A DNA stretch of 64,000 nt from Aculops lycopersici. Lineage: Eukaryota; Arthropoda; Arachnida; Trombidiformes; Eriophyidae. Location of the stretch: the NCBI GenBank assembly GCA_015350385.1, contig WNKI01000002.1:10299221-10363220 (forward strand). Direction: 5' to 3'. The notes beneath the pieces are model-generated. The model searched no databases and was not told the origin of the DNA. It worked only from the letters and a program-made list of their open reading frames with translations. Positions 23,196 through 32,940 of the stretch are shown here, piece after piece. The first letter of the stretch is position 1, and each line of letters begins with the position of its first letter. The position numbers and the translations under genes are program-made.

Positions 23196-24524
23196 TTAGT
23201 TACGGTAGTGTCTTGGTGATCTGATGCGCTCAGCTCGGTGACTCGACTCGAAGTCGGGAGGGGCAACAGCTAAATCAGCTGACGAGCTACCGTCGTTGAT
23301 GTTATCATTGTTGTTATTGTTGTTTGAAGTCCAGTCTCCGTTGTCGTTGTTCTGGTTGCTGATTCTAGCTGGAGCTGAGCCACCATCAAGCTTAATGCTT
23401 GCAGGTTGAGTCTCACCAATGAGACCTGGTTCGTTGGACTTAATGTTGGCACGGAATCCGTTTTGGTCGGCAACGTACTCGACGTGACGATAGATTCCGT
23501 TGGCATCAGTGTAACCATATGATCCTCTTACAACTCCATTCTTGTCGCTCTCCTCCTTACGGTACTGTCCATTTCCGCTGTTATCCTGAGTTTTGAAATC
23601 AAAGGCAAACGGTTCAGCTTGGCCAAGTGGCGCCGATGGATACTCAACCTGTTGCTGTTGCTGTTCGACGTATTGCTCGTTTTGTTGCTCATATTGTTGC
23701 TCCTGAATTGATGGCGCTGGACGCTGGGTGGTGCTTGGTTGGTACCAATGAGTCTTGGTTGCCTGGTGGCTAGTCTTGCTCGAGGCTCTAATTGGTTGAG
23801 GTGCTGGTTGTGGATAAAAGAAGGATTGTTGTTGCTTGTTTTGTTGTCTCAAACGCGAGAAAGTCTCGCCAGTACTCTGAGTATAACTGGAGCCCTTTGT
23901 CGAGCTCGCGCTTGATCTTAGAATCTCAGACGAGTGGTGCGAGTTGTCCTCCGAGGAGGCAGTCGATAGGTCGCTAGCGACAACCGATACGGTGGCTGGT
24001 CGAGTCCCGGCGGCGATCAGAGCGGCAGCTGGAGCCTCAACGGCAGTCATGGTTTGCCAAGACGATGGAGCACTCGAGAGGAGCTCCACCTCGGTGGCAA
24101 CCTGTTGCCTCTCGCTCGCCGCTGGCCTCGATTTGACTGGTGTTGCTGCTGTCGTTGTGGTTGAGGTTGTGGTGGTCGTAGTGGGTATTGGCTGGTTGGT
24201 GGTTGTAGTTGGACGAGTGGTGGTTGAGGTTGTTGTGCTTGTTGCAGGAAATTGCTTTGTTTTTGTGGCCGAGACGACAACCACTGGCGCTGTCTCATTG
24301 ATTCCGCTTGATCTCTGGCCAAAACTAGCAGCCTCCTTGCTCGAAATCTGGGCCACTGCACCTGGCTCACCTCCACCGGAAGCCAGTCTAACAGCGCGAA
24401 CTCGAGTTAGCTGGTTTGCCGTTGGAGTTGACTTGATGACTCGGCGTAGCACTCGCTGTTGCTCGAAACCGGAAACTGTCAAAGCAACCGCCAATAAGAA
24501 GGCGATGCAAATTGTGAGCCTCAT
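23196..24524 (-). CDS. Secreted cuticle protein with Rebers-Riddiford chitin-binding domain
   Basis: This 442-residue structural protein of the exoskeleton starts with a clear signal peptide (residues 1-19, MRLTICIAFLLAVALTVSG). A long Thr/Ser/Pro/Gln-rich low-complexity region follows (about 75-300). The chitin-binding R&R domain (about 305-370) has FDFKTQDNSGNGQYRKEES, then GSYGYTDANGIYRHVEY and ADQNGFRANIKSNEPG. The Tyr/Asn-Gly pattern and NEPG ending resemble arachnid cuticle proteins more than insect RR-1 or RR-2 proteins. The C-terminal 70 residues are Asn/Asp/Ser-rich. The Thr-rich tract looks like a site for O-glycosylation. Unlike insect homologues it has no intron after the first codons. 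A TATA box lies about 235 bp upstream of the ATG. Confidence 0.93.
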   Translation of the reverse strand: MRLTICIAFLLAVALTVSGFEQQRVLRRVIKSTPTANQLTRVRAVRLASGGGEPGAVAQISSKEAASFGQRSSGINETAPVVVVSATKTKQFPATSTTTSTTTRPTTTTNQPIPTTTTTTSTTTTAATPVKSRPAASERQQVATEVELLSSAPSSWQTMTAVEAPAAALIAAGTRPATVSVVASDLSTASSEDNSHHSSEILRSSASSTKGSSYTQSTGETFSRLRQQNKQQQSFFYPQPAPQPIRASSKTSHQATKTHWYQPSTTQRPAPSIQEQQYEQQNEQYVEQQQQQVEYPSAPLGQAEPFAFDFKTQDNSGNGQYRKEESDKNGVVRGSYGYTDANGIYRHVEYVADQNGFRANIKSNEPGLIGETQPASIKLDGGSAPARISNQNNDNGDWTSNNNNNNDNINDGSSSADLAVAPPDFESSHRAERIRSPRHYRN

Positions 24525-24758
24525 GATTTGTCTATCTTGTTGCTTGGTTGGTGGTCTCGTTGATTTGGTCTCTCTTGTTGTGATAGATATCTATAGTTTT
24601 GCTTGTTTTTCTTTCTATTAATGATTCTATTCGCTTTGGCTTAGTTTAGATCAATCTCATCTACTGAAGTAGAATCAATTTGTCTCTCAACTGAAGTTGA
24701 CATGTAGTTGTGTCGACGTTAGTTTAATAAATGACTTGCCAACTAAACACTCGGCCCG

Positions 24759-24766
24759 TTTATATA
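24759..24766 (-). promoter_or_regulatory. TATA box of the cuticle protein gene
   Basis: On the minus strand the sequence reads GGTATATAAACG about 235 bp upstream of the cuticle gene ATG. A TTAGTT initiator-like word lies about 15-20 bases further downstream. TATA promoters are common for arthropod cuticle genes. The start of transcription is inferred. Confidence 0.55.
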
Positions 24767-27700
24767 CCTCCACCTGATGATATGAATGACTAAACTGCGC
24801 GAAAAATCTCTCTCTGGGTTTCTCACAACTCCATCTATCTATCCATCTATTCATCTATGTATCTGTCTACCTGTATAGCTCTCCTGTCTTCAAAGGTGGT
24901 TTGCTCGCCAAGCTGACTAGATTACCTGCCTTCCCCCTGCCCCCAAATTTCGGTTTCTTTCTTCTTTGTCGTCTAGCTCGTGATGGTAATTTAGCTAATC
25001 GCAACAGCAGTGCTGGCAGTAAGAGTAGTAGTGCAAAGTGACACGTATAATCACACGACCACAATGTTGGCACTCTTCTGCCCGCCGACTAGAGGTGGTG
25101 GTCGTCTTTAGGCTCACGGGCTAGCTGGCGAGGAGTTTCAGGTGCCTGAGTAGATGTATAATGGTCACAAAAACCAACTCGCATTCTGCTTCGCCTTTCT
25201 ATAAACAAGAAACCACTAGCTAAAGGGAGCGAGTTTGGGAGAAGTCTCATATAGCGGCCATTGTGATGGTGACGCCTCCGCGCTCGTCCTTTGGATACTT
25301 ATGTTGATTTGTGTCCGCTTTTTGCGCGTGCGCCAAGTTGAAGAGCTAGCCAAGCTCTTTGGATGCTCACCAAACTCGAAGTAGTCACTCAAGTCTCCTA
25401 GTTTTTGGTTGCTCTTTTGTGAGAAGCGCGTAACCTGCGAGTGCGCGCAACGCGCGCGCCCGTGCGTCAGGTGAGCCTACGGGCAACAGGTGAGCTGCGT
25501 TCTCATTGCTTCCCCTTTTTGCAGAGAGACAGAAACTCACTGGCACTCGCTCTCACTTTGCATGTGAAGTGAGCGAGTCGAGCGTCGAATGGTTAGCTAA
25601 AAGTAAAAGACAAACTCACAGTGGCAAATTGAATAAAGTTTTATTGTTCTTCCTCTATTAATACACACGTCAAGTTGCGCGCTTCAAGGCGGCAGTTTGG
25701 TTGTTGTTGTTGCTGTTGTTCTCGCACAGCTTCTTTGGTCTTGCCAAATGACGAATCAGACGACGACGACGACGGAGAGGTGAGACGGAGCTGAAGAAAC
25801 AGGTACAAATACACAAGAAAAGGAACGTTATTATTGTGTTTTGCGTGCCAACTGCTGCTATTGACTCCCCTGTTGCCATTGAATCTTTCTTAGTTTTGTT
25901 ACTTATGGTCGCGCCACTCTCACCATTCGACCAAAGCCAACCATGGGCACGGAGGCGAGTATTTGGAGTACAAAGCCGGAGAAGAAAGATTTCATCCACT
26001 TGACTCACATTACATTTGTTGGCGCGCCTCAGGTAAGTCTACTCAAATCATGGCTCTCGAGTTCGGGGTTCGACTTGAGAGAATGAGTTGACAATAATGC
26101 ACTAGAAAGAAAAGAAGTTTTTGTTATATCACTAAAATTCCAATCTAAGGAATAAATATTCAAAGTTTTTTCTTGCAGAAAATCAGAACTAGAACAATAC
26201 CGTCTTTCGAATGATATTCTTGCTCAAAAAAGTCTACTAAATCTCTTTATTGAGGGACCAAAAGAAGAGTGACGTTGAGAATCTATTAGTGTGGTACGCT
26301 CTCGGCTCCTCGAACCTCCCCCTAGTCGTCGCCCTGACCGCCAACCAACTACCGGTTGAATGAATAACAACTTGTTGATCCATGATGAGAAATGGGAAAA
26401 ACACCCCCACACATTCTCTGATGGTTTTCTGTACCTAAATTTGAGCGAGAAAGCGAGACAAATTCCAGGAAAAGTTCGGGTACTCTACTGTTGGGTTCAT
26501 GTTTTTGTTTTACTTGTTGCTGTTGCTGTTGTTGTTTCCAGGAAAACCAAATAGAATCAACGAGTTGAGCAACAGATAAAAGCACCACTCTCTAGTGTAG
26601 TAAATTGCAGTCTAGTCTATTGTAGTCGAGCCAAGATTTACAAAGATAGAGAAAGCACATTTGAATTTCTCGTGAACGAAACGAACATTTCGTTGCGGTC
26701 TTTTGGATCTTGGCTAACAATCGTATCAAATCATTTTCCCTTCCTCTAGCCTACGCGCTCAAACTTTGAACACTACACCAGACTAATCCAGATGTAAATT
26801 TTGTCTACATCGCATTGGGCAAGCTACAAGCTTGCTAACTTGCCTCCGCTATCTACCTGCGCTCGCGCTAACTTTTCAATTGAAGTCAATCTGGTTGTTT
26901 GCGCTCGCACTCGGTGCCTTATGCGACAGTCAACAGTAACAATAACTCAGCCCCTAACCATCATGATCATGATTCATAAGTATCCACTTCCTACTTCTTG
27001 GAATCAGTTAGCCAGGGTTTCTCTCGTCAGCAGCATACACTGGTCCACAGGGAAATATTTAAAAGAGCTCAGTGCGTGGGCAGCAACAGGTGCCATTGGT
27101 CTTGAATTATACTCTTGCTTTAGTCGCTTGCGCTGACTGATGCAGACCATAGACTCGCAAGCAAGCTACCGAGCACTTGACTCGGCGACTAAACCATTGG
27201 CCAGTGGCTTCAAGAGACTTCAATTCAAAGGCTAGCTGGCAATGGGAAAGTGCAGACAATGTCTGCATCTATCAGTCACTCGATTCAAAATTTCACTTGT
27301 TAGTGGTTGGTCTTCGCAGAAATCAGTAGATTTTTCAGTACAAAGAAAGAAAGATAGGAAACGGTTAGTTTAAAGAGTAGGCCAGTTTGTATCTCTCCAT
27401 CTCTCTCTCTCCTCCTCACTTCTTGTGCCCACGGATCATCACGACTCTATTGTTATTTATTCCAGTCACTTGGATGCTATGCTAATTCTTCAGAAGCTAA
27501 GCTCGAGCTACTGGGTAATGCATGAATTGGTAGCCATCAGTTGCGCGGATTTTTGGATGCTGGATAGAAACAGATGTAGTTCACGATTTAAATCCAATTT
27601 CAATGTGAGATGATATGCAAATTCTTTGTAATCGATGCAGCGTCTTCAGTTGCAACAAATGGACTTGAGTTGGAGTAACAAGTCGAGCAAGTTGCCCAAT

Positions 27701-30578
27701 GAGCTTGAGAGTGTGTGAGCATCACTCAGGTAAAAATGTAAATACAAGCGTGCTCATTAGTCATCAGTAATGATTGATACTTGGCAAGATGGTGAGACGG
27801 ATGGATGGATAGATAGGGAAGCGTGAGATTTGCAAAGAAAAAATTGTATCTCAAGCGAAGGAAGTTGAGACACAAAATACTTCCTGTAGACCACAACTAG
27901 AGCAGCACAATGTTTCAAACTTCCTCTCACATTTAGCCAATCGAGTAGACGAGGCAAGAGTGGATATCGTGAAATCGGCGTTTAGCTGTCTAATCGTTGA
28001 GTATATTATAAAGGTATTGAAGGTGGCGCGCTAATTCCCCTGGTCACTCTCGCTAGCTACTTTAGCGAGATACAGTATTCACACTCACGTCATAACCAAC
28101 CAACCAATCGAAACTTAACAGGATACCTTTCATTTTTTCCTCACGTTTCGGTTTGTCCGTTCTACCAGTCGAATCGCTCACCTAGATAAAATCCACCCCA
28201 CTGGTAGCGGAAACTATTCAATAAAACTCGGAAATTAGAGCGAGACCACGAAAAAGATTCTTGTAGATTAACTAACAAACTTCCTAGTTTTTGATGAGTT
28301 CTCTAAATCTAAGCAACAGGTATGCTCATCGATTTTCATGCGCACCCATGCGGTCAAATCCGTTGGAGCCACCGACTCACCGGCAGGTTAATCAGTCGTG
28401 ATTTACTTCACCTTTGCAGGTCATCAGCTCCATTGCCGTCGCCACCGTGGCCACAAATCTTTTCACCTCGAACTTGGCAAAAGGCGCCAATGGTAATTGT
28501 TTTCTAATGACGGTTTACCAGAACCAGTCCAGTTTGTATTGTCTGTCAAGCGAAACAAAACAGAAAAGAACCAGATCGCGCTTGCACTTGACCATCGCCA
28601 CTCGACAACAGGCGCAACAGCAACAGGTTGCCATCAATGGTGCTCCCTAGTCGCGGCCAGCAACAATCCAGACAATCCATTGATCATCCTCATTTGTAAT
28701 CATCTCTCTCTCTCTCTCTCCTTCCATTTTGCTCTTACCGTCAGCCTGAGGTTAGTTTGGTGGTCAAACTGAAAGCAAAACATGGAAAGAAAACCAGACG
28801 GCGCCCACCTGACGCAAACAATCAACTAATTATCACTTACCGCTGGCCAGGGCAGGTTAAATGAGCTAGCTTAGTGAGCAACAGGTGAAAAATTGATGGT
28901 TTTCGCACGTTCTATGCTATTATTATTGTCCTTACTTACTGTTGATTAAAAGTCTCAACTCTCATTCTCTCCATTGAACTTAAATCCCTCCAAATGTGAC
29001 ACGTGTGTTTTGTCTTCTGTCTGTCTCTCTCTCTCTCTCTCAACTCTCAAGTGGCATTGAGTTATGAGGAGATATAAGAGTAGGAATAGGAATAAGCGAA
29101 GAACAAGAAGGATTCCCTTGATTTGCGGGTGATGTGATCGCTCCATATTTGGTAAGAGAGACATGCAATTGTGAATGCTAACTTGGGAGATCATACAATG
29201 AGTGGCGGCGGCGGCATTCAAATAGAAGCTACCTGTTGCCGTTTTGCTGGAAGCGTCCATTGTGAGACGCCAGCATGAACGGGGAACACGAGGAGAGAAG
29301 TTCTATTTGAAGGTAAAAATCTCGCGTTCTAACTGCATACCGACCAACCAACCAACCAGCAGGTAGCTAGCGAAGAAAAGAACAATGAACAAGTTGGCGC
29401 TCATGGTTTTGATGGTGGTGTCTCATCTTTGCTGCCACTTGTTGCCACTATGAACAACACCGCCAATAAGGAGCTACTGGCTTGCAAATATAATGCAAGC
29501 AATAATACCCTTGACGAAAGCTAGTGCATTTCCCTCCTCACCTTGTGCAATGTGATGGCGATGAGATCAGGATGACGCGCGAGCTACTAGAATACAAGAC
29601 ACAGCAGCAGTGGCAACAACAACAACAACAACAGAGACGATCTCAACGCCACGAGCTAGCCAAGCAACAGGCACACAGCCACAGGTGAGCCAGTTGGTTT
29701 AGTCGAACAGTTACAAACTCAGTAACGGGTCTGTATGTCCAAGTTAAGCGAATAAAACAATCAGATCCACTCACTAAGCTACCCATTCCTATAATTGGAT
29801 CCATGGCAAGCAGGTAGAGGTGGCGGCAACAACCACGACCACCACGACCACCACGACGTCAACGATGGCACTACCATCCATTCGAAGCTCGTGGGTTGAG
29901 ATTTTCTTAGGCATAACAAATAACGAGAGCTACAGCGCTAGTGTAACGAAGAAAGAATCCAATTAATTTGCATGCTAGTACCTTAAAACGCTAAACGCTC
30001 TCTTTCACCTTCTGTTACTTTTTAACGCACCACTAATACTAACACTTGCACTTGATTTCCATGGTTGCTCTCCACATGCTTCCATCTGGAGCGAGCGAGA
30101 CCGATAGATAGAGGTTTGGCTTGATTGATACGAAAGGATTGGGACGATTCATGACAAGTTGTTCGAGAGGGTTCGCTTTTGACAATCTAAATGCTCTACT
30201 GACGATTTGGCAATGATAAAACAAGAAACGCTTTCTTTTAGACACTACCGTTTAGATTGAATCATCTCATCTTAACCAAGTCGCAATACAGGTGGCAACA
30301 AGAAGCTGATTTTACAGGTCCACTACCATGATTTGTAACGACTGCCACTTGTGTCCAGTGAGGGTCCTTGCAAATAATACAATTGATTTACCATTATCTT
30401 CACGAGCAATCTAACAGCGTGAGGTGCTAAGGAGTAGCTGCCATTGTAGAATGATTGAGTAATGTAGATTCTCAGAGGAGAAAGGATCAATCATCCAATG
30501 AATCTTAAAGCTTAGTTTGAACTCGGGGTTTCATCAATTCAACCTCTTGCATCGGTTCTAGAAGTTGGTGGCAAAATG
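24767..30578. other. Gene-free interval with repeated CAGGTG and AACAGGT words
   Basis: About 5.8 kb show no supportable gene. The open frames here have no domain, and several lack an ATG. The region contains many CAGGTG/CACCTG boxes (for example 25139, 25468, 25487, 28882, 29682, 30289), short CAA/CAC triplets, (CT)n tracts near 28710 and 29025, and tetranucleotide ATCT/GGAT runs near 24835 and 27795. It probably includes the upstream control region of the cuticle gene. An orphan TATAAA at 28007 is noted separately. Confidence 0.5.
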
Positions 30579-31206
30579 GATTGACTGATTATTGTTGACT
30601 GCCTTTATGAGCTCCCTAGCTTTCTGTAAATTTTTCTTATACTTGGTCTCCAGTTCCATGATTTCTTGATCTCTTTGGGAAAGAAGACGTTGCAACTCCT
30701 CTACTCGACTTATCAAGGCAAGCATATTATCGGAACTAGAATCATTAGGTAAGGCACTGGTATCGCTATATTTTTGGCAATACAGCGACAGTTACTGTTG
30801 ACGTATGTATTCGACAGCTTCTCTCTGTCTTGGAAACTCGTTGTACACGATGAAGTCCCGCCTCTTGGATCAAATTCTCGAAGGATCCAGGTGCCGCGAT
30901 TTCAGCTTTGCCCTCTTGATGCAAATTGCTGGTCTCCTGCTCGGCAAGCCGGTGAGGCCATGATTTAGATACGAAATACCTCATGTAGACACCAAGCATA
31001 TCGCTTGCGAACAACATGGCCTCCGTGCCACCAACTCCATTGTTTATCTCCAAAATCGTTGAATTTGTTTGCCATGAAGCCGAGTATCTCCTAAGCTGAT
31101 TTTGTCCATTTCCAAAATAATTGCTTAACAACAAGAGTTCGATTGGATGGATCTGATGATTTGTCCTAATAAGTGTCTGGATAGCAATTTATTCATCATT
31201 TTGGCA
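30579..31206 (-). pseudogene. Chimeric duplicated fragment: mitochondrial release factor 5' half joined to a Hook segment
   Basis: Read on the minus strand, 31206 to 30776 copies the start and first half of the release factor gene at 43406 (from its ATG to about base 43838). A 5-base T/A tract follows, then 30770 to 30579 copies 192 bp of Hook (41600-41791). The order is reversed relative to the source locus, where Hook lies before the release factor. The release factor part is dead: after the codons for SNSCC it has an in-frame TAA, a 4-base deletion and further indels. The GGQ half is absent. The Hook part is nearly identical to its source, with only a few mismatches. Because the upstream flank and a MITE are also copied, this is a DNA-level duplication, not a retrocopy. 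Confidence 0.85.
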
Positions 31207-31270
31207 TGATGAATAAATTGGCCCGAGAGTTATGGCATGCCACGTCAAAGCACGTGCACATGCTTGTTTT

Positions 31271-31483
31271 TACAGTACAATCCAAATATTTTGTCGTCTC
31301 ATCGACTGCGCATATTGCGCTATTTTCAAGAAAACAACATCTCTCACATGCATCATTAAAGGAACCAGCCTAATTACATTACATTATTTAAGATTACGCA
31401 CTCACCTAAAATTACCTATTAAACCCATTAAAATTGAAAGAGAAACTGCGCGAGAGGTAACAAAATATTTGGATTGTTTTGTA
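31271..31483 (-). mobile_element. Tc1/mariner-like MITE, copy A
   Basis: This non-coding element of about 213 bp has terminal inverted repeats. It begins TACAGTACAATCCAAATATT and ends ...AAATATTTGGATTG..TTTTGTA. The interior matches copies at 38563, 39182 and 43126, but in the opposite orientation. TA-bordered, CAGT-starting termini are typical of Tc1/mariner-derived elements. It sits between the chimeric pseudogene and the XTBD gene and was probably carried along from the release factor locus (copy D). Confidence 0.82.
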
Positions 31484-31527
31484 TTTTAACAGAGGTCTAT
31501 TAATGAACTGATATATTGGTTGACAAT

Positions 31528-31803
31528 ATGGACCGAGATTGGGAACAATACCGCAAGCCCTACGAGTTGCCACATCATTGGCAATTGAGAAAAGAGTTTC
31601 TTCAGATTTATGCCGACAAATACGATCTAGATCGGTTAATATGCCTCTCCCACGTATTTGTGAATGTGGAATGTATGGGTTTGACCTACCCAGATGAGGT
31701 GATGGAATTAATTAAGAAGCTTGGAAGCCAAGTTAAGGGATTGAAGACATATCGTGGTGAGGATGGCCAATCTCAGCGTAAATATCGGCGAACCATCTAT
31801 TGA
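31528..31803 (+). CDS. XTBD (XRN2-binding) domain protein, CDKN2AIPNL-like
   Basis: This small protein of 91-92 residues looks like a stand-alone XRN2-binding domain. The visible pattern is HWQLRKEFL, then LDRLICLSHVFVN, GLTYPDEVMELIKKLG and a final basic tail. It follows the spacing of CDKN2AIP, CDKN2AIPNL and nematode PAXT-1 (HW..R..FL...L..L..S....N...G..YP..VM). Such proteins bind and stabilise the nuclear 5'-3' exonuclease XRN2. The first ATG in frame is at 31528, only 45 bp after MITE copy A. The stop codon is 3 bp from that of the convergent secreted protein gene. The family call rests on motif spacing only. Confidence 0.72.
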   Translation: MDRDWEQYRKPYELPHHWQLRKEFLQIYADKYDLDRLICLSHVFVNVECMGLTYPDEVMELIKKLGSQVKGLKTYRGEDGQSQRKYRRTIY

Positions 31804-31806
31804 ACT

Positions 31807-32940
31807 CTATTGGTCAACGGAAACCTCAATCTCGCAGACGATACTTATGTAATAATCCATGCAAGCTTGATAAAATTGTACCTGATCAATGAGCTTGTTT
31901 TGATCTCGAGGAAACTTTTTGTTTGCCTCATCCTTGCAAGCAACATGAAACTTAAGAACCTGAATCTCTATAGCCGGTTCTAATTTTTTGCCTCTAATTT
32001 CGTTCTCAGCCTTCTCGTATCTATAATTGCCCTGGTTGTCAAACCAGCCCTCAACTTTTAGGGCGCAAGTTGCTATTTGTTCCCTATGCATTTCAACGTT
32101 CTCTCTCGTCAAGTTTGTGGGAATTGGCGCCGATTGTAGGCACTTGGTAATCACCTGAGTCTTTTTGTTTTTCTCGCTCTCGCTCGGCTCCAATTGGGGA
32201 CACTTGTTCCAGTTCACCTCGAAGGTTGGTGCAGCCGCCATGCCACCATTCGCATTTGAAGCATCGCTATTGGCACTCGCGCTATCACCTGTAGCTTGCG
32301 CCGATGATTCTGAACTTGAGGCCTGTGACGACGCGGATGCCGAAGACCTTGATGGGCCTGAAGCTGGTTGGTCGCCACCCGATTGAATGACGCCCTCCAT
32401 CTCGGATCCTGATTCATTGTAACTTCCGTCATCTAAACGCTCGCTTTCATGGTTATTGTTATTGTTGCTATGCTGAGGATTATTATTGTTGTTGTGATGG
32501 TTATTGTTGCTTTGAGATCCCAAGTTTCGCTCTATATTGTGGCTTTCAGTCGACGACGACGAGCTTGGCTGAGCTGTTGGCGCCAATACCTCAGCTCCTA
32601 TGGGCGCAGGTGCCACATTTTCCGCTTGTCCACCTTGCTGTTGGGCAGCTTGTTGCTGCAGTTGGAGCTCGCGAAGTTGAGCCAACTGGTGGAGTTGTTG
32701 CGGTGTTAGCGAGGCAAGTTGGGGCGGAAGTTGGATGTTGGCCAGCGGATTGTTTTGATTAATGTTGTTTGAGTTTTGATTGCTATGGTGTTGATTTGTG
32801 TTTATAGCTCGAGAGCGGAGAATATCTTGTGCTTGAGCTAGATGGGCGATTTGTGAGGTAAAAATAATGGCGGAGCAAAAGAGGATCTTCAGGAGTGAAA
32901 GTCGCCGCTTTTGATAGTGATCGTCGCAACTAGTCGTCAT
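31807..32940 (-). CDS. Secreted Asn/Gln-rich protein with C-terminal six-cysteine helical domain
   Basis: From ATG 32940 the protein has 377 residues; the frame is open further upstream but only to a GTG. A signal peptide is visible (residues 12-37: LSLLKILFCSAII, then AHLAQAQ). Next comes a long Asn/Gln/Ser-rich region (about 40-235), with QLHQLAQLRELQLQQQ-type helices. A C-terminal domain of about 135 residues has six cysteines, ending in C-x(8)-C (ACMDYYISIVC). The C5-x8-C6 spacing and helical character recall arthropod odorant-binding-protein-like domains, but the C2-x3-C3 spacing that defines classical OBPs is absent. I therefore call it secreted with unknown function. Single exon, tail to tail with the XTBD gene. 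Confidence 0.75.
   Translation of the reverse strand: MTTSCDDHYQKRRLSLLKILFCSAIIFTSQIAHLAQAQDILRSRAINTNQHHSNQNSNNINQNNPLANIQLPPQLASLTPQQLHQLAQLRELQLQQQAAQQQGGQAENVAPAPIGAEVLAPTAQPSSSSSTESHNIERNLGSQSNNNHHNNNNNPQHSNNNNNHESERLDDGSYNESGSEMEGVIQSGGDQPASGPSRSSASASSQASSSESSAQATGDSASANSDASNANGGMAAAPTFEVNWNKCPQLEPSESEKNKKTQVITKCLQSAPIPTNLTRENVEMHREQIATCALKVEGWFDNQGNYRYEKAENEIRGKKLEPAIEIQVLKFHVACKDEANKKFPRDQNKLIDQVQFYQACMDYYISIVCEIEVSVDQ

Noticed and set aside
25670..26008. 112-codon minus-strand frame with one hydrophobic segment and an Arg-rich stretch
   Set aside because: The Arg run comes from GAC/GTC triplets and there is no recognisable family.
30039..30245. 68-codon frame ending in SVSLAPDGSMWRATMEIKCKC, which looks protein-like
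   Set aside because: It starts only at GTG, has no ATG and no recognised domain; it could be an exon but nothing supports splicing.
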